From Minisyncoccota bacterium (lineage in GTDB: Bacteria > Patescibacteriota > Microgenomatia > UBA1400 > PJMF01), in the NCBI GenBank assembly GCA_003518205.1, contig DOZC01000046.1, positions 1 to 7,826 on the forward strand: a DNA stretch of 7,826 nt, written 5' to 3'. Below the pieces are notes generated by a model. It was given only the letters and a program-made list of their open reading frames with translations. It searched no databases and was not told where the DNA came from. The translations under genes and the position numbers were made by a program. Below, in pieces: positions 5,467 through 7,826 of this stretch; positions within the stretch are counted from its first letter, which is position 1, and each line of letters opens with the position of its first letter.

Positions 5467-7053
5467 ATGTCGGATCACGTTTTTTCTCCCGGCGAAGTTG
5501 CCACTCTTTGGAAAGAGGCCTGTGGCGATCTTCAAACCCAACTCACTCCGGCGGTTTACAACACCTGGATTCTTTCCAATCCTCTCACCCAAGTATCGAT
5601 AATTAATGCCAATCAGGTTGCTGCGACTTTTTCTTGTCCCACTGCCTTTCACGCCACCAACCTCAAAAGAAACCTTTATACCCAACTCAAGTTGGCTCTT
5701 GAAAAACACTTGGAGTTGCCGGTTGAGTTAATTTTTCAAATTGGAGTTGGATCAAAAACCAACCTCGGAACCACCCCCAAACCCAAAGCTGCGGAACCCC
5801 AACCCCCCAAATCAGACTTTTCGACAGTTTCTCAAACCCTACTAACTCCAGCCCAACCAACTAATGAAACTCGACTTGAGGCGCCATATGGTCGACCCAG
5901 TTCGCAGTTTTTTCAGTCCGGTCCTCCCCCGCAACGAATTTCCCCCACCGTCGACGAGTTGTTTTCGCCCAACAACCTCGAGCGAACCCTGCGCGATCAA
6001 GCTGAATTTAAGGCCAAACGCGTGGGACTGCGGCCGGATTACACTTTTAAAACCTTTGCTGTCTCCACCAGCAATGAAATGGCCCATGCCGCCTCGCTGG
6101 CTGTTTCAAAAAACCCCGGCGGTGCCTATAACCCCCTGTTTCTTTATGGTGGGGTGGGGGTCGGCAAAACTCATCTCATGCACGCCATTGGCTACAACAT
6201 TCTTCAAACCACTCCTGACACCAATATCGTTTATTGCACTGGCGAAGAGTTTACCAATGAAATTGTGGAGGCAATTCAGTCCAAACGGGCTTTAAACTTT
6301 AAAAACAAATATCGTCATCACACCCAAGTGTTAATGATTGATGATGTCCAGTTTTTGGCGGGCAAAAATGCGGTTCAAGAAGAGTTTTTTCACACTTTTA
6401 ACGCTCTAATTAAACAGTCGGCTCAAATAATTCTGACTTCGGACCGGCCGCCTCACGAAATTAATCTATTGGAAGACCGATTGAGATCTCGGTTTGAAGC
6501 GGGACTGATGATTGACATTCAACAGCCTTCTTTTGAACTAAGAACCGCCATCTTGCTCATTAAAACCAAGGCCAGTGGGATTGATTTGCCGATGAATTTG
6601 GCTCAAATGATTGCGGCCAAAGTCGACAGCGCTCGCAAAATTGAGGGCATTATTAATTTACTCAGATCCAAACAAGAGCTGGAGCACCGAACCATTGATC
6701 AGGCCCTAATTGAAGAATTATTGCGCTTGGAAGGAACTAAAAAACCCACCATGTTAAAGGTTCAGCCAGAAGAAATAATTAAAACCGTGGCCAACCACTT
6801 TAGAATTAAACAGTCAGCCATTCGGGGTAAGTCGCGCCTTAAAGAATTGGTGACCGCCAGACACATTGCGATGTATCTTCTCAGACAAGAACTAAAGCTT
6901 TCTCTGGAAGAAATCGGCAAGTGGTTTTCGAATCGTGATCACACTAGCGTGCTTCACGCCACCCAAAAAATCGAGGATCAGGTGGTAATTAATGACCTAA
7001 TTCAGCAGGATGTATCCGCCTTAAGAATGACTTTAACAGCAATTTCTCACTAG
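5467..7053 (+). CDS. dnaA: Chromosomal replication initiator protein DnaA
   Basis: 528 residues, ATG start with AAGGA at 5453-5457 (9 bases upstream). DnaA binds origin boxes, forms an ATP-dependent filament, opens the duplex and helps load the helicase. Domain I is ~1-95 (LWKEAC ... YNTWI ... FHATNLKRNL). Domain II is a long Pro/Gln/Thr-rich linker, ~95-185, which explains a length above the usual ~450-470. Domain III (AAA+) starts near 189 (LRPDYTFKTF): Walker A GGVGVGKT 228-235, Walker B LMIDD 289-293, sensor 1 region IILTSD 321-326, and box VII with DRLRSRF 337-343, where R342 should be the arginine finger. Domain IV (~420-528) has the helix-turn-helix signature FSNRDHTSVLHA at 487-498. 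R490, D491, H492 and T493 are kept, but the common Gly-Gly before RDH is Ser-Asn. It lies alone between its own promoter-like region and the presumed origin, followed by dnaN. Confidence 0.98.
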   Translation: MSDHVFSPGEVATLWKEACGDLQTQLTPAVYNTWILSNPLTQVSIINANQVAATFSCPTAFHATNLKRNLYTQLKLALEKHLELPVELIFQIGVGSKTNLGTTPKPKAAEPQPPKSDFSTVSQTLLTPAQPTNETRLEAPYGRPSSQFFQSGPPPQRISPTVDELFSPNNLERTLRDQAEFKAKRVGLRPDYTFKTFAVSTSNEMAHAASLAVSKNPGGAYNPLFLYGGVGVGKTHLMHAIGYNILQTTPDTNIVYCTGEEFTNEIVEAIQSKRALNFKNKYRHHTQVLMIDDVQFLAGKNAVQEEFFHTFNALIKQSAQIILTSDRPPHEINLLEDRLRSRFEAGLMIDIQQPSFELRTAILLIKTKASGIDLPMNLAQMIAAKVDSARKIEGIINLLRSKQELEHRTIDQALIEELLRLEGTKKPTMLKVQPEEIIKTVANHFRIKQSAIRGKSRLKELVTARHIAMYLLRQELKLSLEEIGKWFSNRDHTSVLHATQKIEDQVVINDLIQQDVSALRMTLTAISH

Positions 7054-7064
7054 TTATCAACCAT

Positions 7065-7073
7065 TGTGGAAAA
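7065..7073 (-). promoter_or_regulatory. DnaA-box-like site (one mismatch)
   Basis: The minus strand reads TTTTCCACA, one mismatch from TTATCCACA. A more diverged copy, CTTTCCACC (minus strand, 7077-7085), starts 12 bases further on. The start-to-start distance is the same as for the pair upstream of dnaA (5361 and 5373). TTATCAACC at 7054-7062 on the plus strand has two mismatches. Confidence 0.45.
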
Positions 7074-7104
7074 CTTGGTGGAAAGAAAGGTGAATTAAAA
7101 ATAA

Positions 7105-7123
7105 TAAAAGTTTAAAACTTTTA
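7105..7123. repeat. A/T-rich palindrome downstream of dnaA
   Basis: TAAAAGTTT (7105-7113) and AAACTTTTA (7115-7123) are perfect inverted arms around a single A. In RNA this would give about a 7-8 bp, almost all A-U stem, so it would be a weak terminator for dnaA at best. In DNA it could be a protein site or an easily melted element. Confidence 0.45.
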
Positions 7124-7164
7124 GGGTTTGGGTGAAACTATTTAAAGTTATGAGATTCAATTCA

Positions 7165-7199
7165 CGCTCTTCCCCAAAGTTTTCCTCCCAAAAAGAGCG
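7165..7199. repeat. Inverted repeat in the candidate origin
   Basis: CGCTCTT (7165-7171) and AAGAGCG (7193-7199) are perfect 7-base inverted arms around 21 bases, followed by GTTTT (7200-7204). It could be a weak terminator of dnaA transcription, though the long loop and short T-run argue against efficiency. The first 14-base direct repeat lies inside the loop. Confidence 0.4.
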
Positions 7200-7213
7200 G
7201 TTTTCCACCCAAA
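7179..7213 (+). repeat. Two 14-base direct repeats with a 21-base period
   Basis: GTTTTCCTCCCAAA (7179-7192) and GTTTTCCACCCAAA (7200-7213) differ at one base and are spaced exactly 21 bases start to start, about two helical turns. Each contains TTTTCC(T/A)CC, a degenerate DnaA-box-like core in plus orientation (two and three mismatches to TTATCCACA for the A and T versions). An iteron-like pair for DnaA or another origin protein is plausible. Confidence 0.55.
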
Positions 7214-7270
7214 CCCGGCCCGAAATTTCTCGGTTGGGGTTAGGACTTTCGCACTTACCCCCTACACCTG

Positions 7271-7288
7271 CTACTACTATTACTGTTT
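7271..7288 (-). promoter_or_regulatory. Candidate DnaA-trio element
   Basis: The plus strand reads CTA CTA CTA TTA CTG TTT. The complementary strand therefore reads 3'-GAT GAT GAT AAT GAC AAA-5'. The published DnaA-trio pattern is repeats of 3'-[G/A]A[T/A]-5', so five of six triplets fit, the first four in an unbroken run. It lies on the dnaA-distal side of the box region and abuts an A/T tract before dnaN, the order described for Bacillus subtilis. No good DnaA box sits immediately before it; the nearest candidate ends at 7209. Confidence 0.55.
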
Positions 7289-7304
7289 AATATATATATC
7301 TTTT
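7286..7304. other. A/T tract, candidate duplex-unwinding element and possible dnaN promoter core
   Basis: Eighteen of these 19 bases are A or T, including an (AT)n run, directly between the trinucleotide run and the dnaN ATG. It is the natural melting site of the presumed origin. TTTAAT (7286-7291) is also a 5/6 match to a -10 box, which would place transcription start only a few bases before the dnaN ATG; no convincing -35 is present. Confidence 0.5.
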
Positions 7305-7826
7305 ATGAAAATCGTCATTCTTCAAGAAAACCTAAAATCAGCTCTATTTCAACTCCAAAAGGCCATTCCTAGTAAACCCCAGTTGCCGATCCTAGCTTCT
7401 GTTTTATTATCAGCCACCAAAACAGATTTGAGTTTTTCAGCCACCGATCTTTATTTCGGAATTAGAACTCGGGTTATGGCTCAGGTGACCGATCCCACCA
7501 CCGTGGCGGTACCAGCAGAAATTTTTAAACAACTAGTTGGTTCTCTTCCAGCAGGACAAGTGGAGCTGATTACCACGGAAACTAATCTAACTATTAAAAC
7601 CGCCACCACTAAAGCTCAAATCCCACTTCAAAATGGCACAGAGTTCCCGCAATTTCCAGACGTGGCCGGAACTCAAATCGAGTTTTCTGCCACGGAGATT
7701 CAGACTATTGTGACTCAAACCAGCTACGCTAACTCAACCGATGTTTCTCGGCCAGTTTTGACAGCCTTGCTATTTAACTTTCAGGAGACAAGCCTGGAGG
7801 TGGTGGGAACAGACGGGTTTAGACTG
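7305..7826 (+). CDS. dnaN: DNA polymerase III beta subunit (sliding clamp), N-terminal part
   Basis: 174 codons from the ATG at 7305, still open at the window end; a full clamp is about 370 residues, so slightly less than half is present. The clamp encircles DNA and tethers polymerase and repair enzymes. The start MKIVILQENLKSALFQLQKA, then PQLPILASVLLSA, 'FSATDLYFGI', 'VAVPAEIFKQLVGSLPAGQV' and the late TDGFRL (compare TDGHRL in E. coli) are typical of clamp domains 1 and 2. The order dnaA-dnaN is the common bacterial one. There is no Shine-Dalgarno: the 19 bases before the ATG are almost all A/T, so initiation may be leaderless or rely on an unstructured leader. Confidence 0.96.
   Translation, partial: MKIVILQENLKSALFQLQKAIPSKPQLPILASVLLSATKTDLSFSATDLYFGIRTRVMAQVTDPTTVAVPAEIFKQLVGSLPAGQVELITTETNLTIKTATTKAQIPLQNGTEFPQFPDVAGTQIEFSATEIQTIVTQTSYANSTDVSRPVLTALLFNFQETSLEVVGTDGFRL

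Larger units (their letters stand above)
7054..7304. other. Candidate chromosomal replication origin (oriC), dnaA-dnaN intergenic region
   Basis: This 251-base non-coding gap between dnaA and dnaN is the classical origin location in many bacteria. From left to right it holds DnaA-box-like sites near the dnaA stop, an A/T palindrome, a 7-bp inverted repeat, two 14-base direct repeats with TTTTCC(T/A)CC cores, a GC-rich patch (AACCCGGCCCG, ~7212-7222), a trinucleotide run matching the DnaA-trio, and an A/T tract up to the dnaN ATG. No box is a perfect TTATCCACA. Location and arrangement support the call; function is inferred. Confidence 0.7.

Noticed and set aside
5437..5709. Minus-strand frame opposite the start of dnaA.
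   Set aside because: It lies against conserved DnaA domain I coding sequence and has no recognisable protein features.
1..7826. CRISPR array, tRNA, rRNA or insertion sequence.
   Set aside because: No regularly spaced identical repeats with unique spacers, no cloverleaf-like or rRNA-like stretch, and no transposase or flanking terminal inverted repeats were seen.

Overview
The window reads as a chromosomal replication-origin neighbourhood of a bacterium, most likely a member of the Candidate Phyla Radiation (Patescibacteria; a Microgenomates-like lineage is my best guess). That guess rests on a PrgI / TraC-like / VirB4 gene trio placed directly against dnaA-dnaN, very proline-rich low-complexity tails, and scarce strong Shine-Dalgarno sites. 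The genetic code looks standard: the PrgI and TraC-like genes end in TGA and nothing requires recoding. The taxonomic call is an inference from gene content and style, not from a search.

Layout, all on the + strand. 1-930: 3' part of an unrecognised gene whose start lies before the window. 937-2082: PrgI-family membrane protein with a proline-rich linker and a C-terminal carboxypeptidase-regulatory-like (beta-sandwich) domain. 2115-3158: TraC-like protein resembling the N-terminal region of conjugation ATPases, with a hexapeptide-repeat tail. 3166-5322: full-length VirB4/TraC-type ATPase with Walker A and B motifs. 5323-5466: intergenic region with a DnaA box that overlaps a plausible dnaA promoter, and a GC-rich hairpin near the predicted 5' end of the mRNA. 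5467-7053: dnaA, complete. 7054-7304: dnaA-dnaN intergenic region, the best candidate for the chromosomal origin. 7305-7826: 5' part of dnaN, cut by the window end.

The first four genes are separated by 6, 32 and 7 bases and look like one operon. Three of them match the membrane/ATPase core of a type IV secretion or conjugation-like machine: PrgI is the VirB3-like membrane partner, VirB4 is the motor, and the TraC-like protein is probably an accessory to the motor. The rest of such a machine (VirB6, VirD4, pilins and so on) is not visible here.

The most notable non-coding signal is in the dnaA-dnaN gap. It has DnaA-box-like sites, a 14-base direct repeat with a 21-base period, a GC-rich patch, then a run of trinucleotides that reads 3'-GAT-GAT-GAT-AAT-5' on the minus strand (a DnaA-trio candidate), running straight into an A/T tract that ends at the dnaN start codon. 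The order boxes, trio, A/T tract, dnaN resembles the Bacillus subtilis origin. Together with the DnaA box upstream of dnaA, it suggests a bipartite origin.
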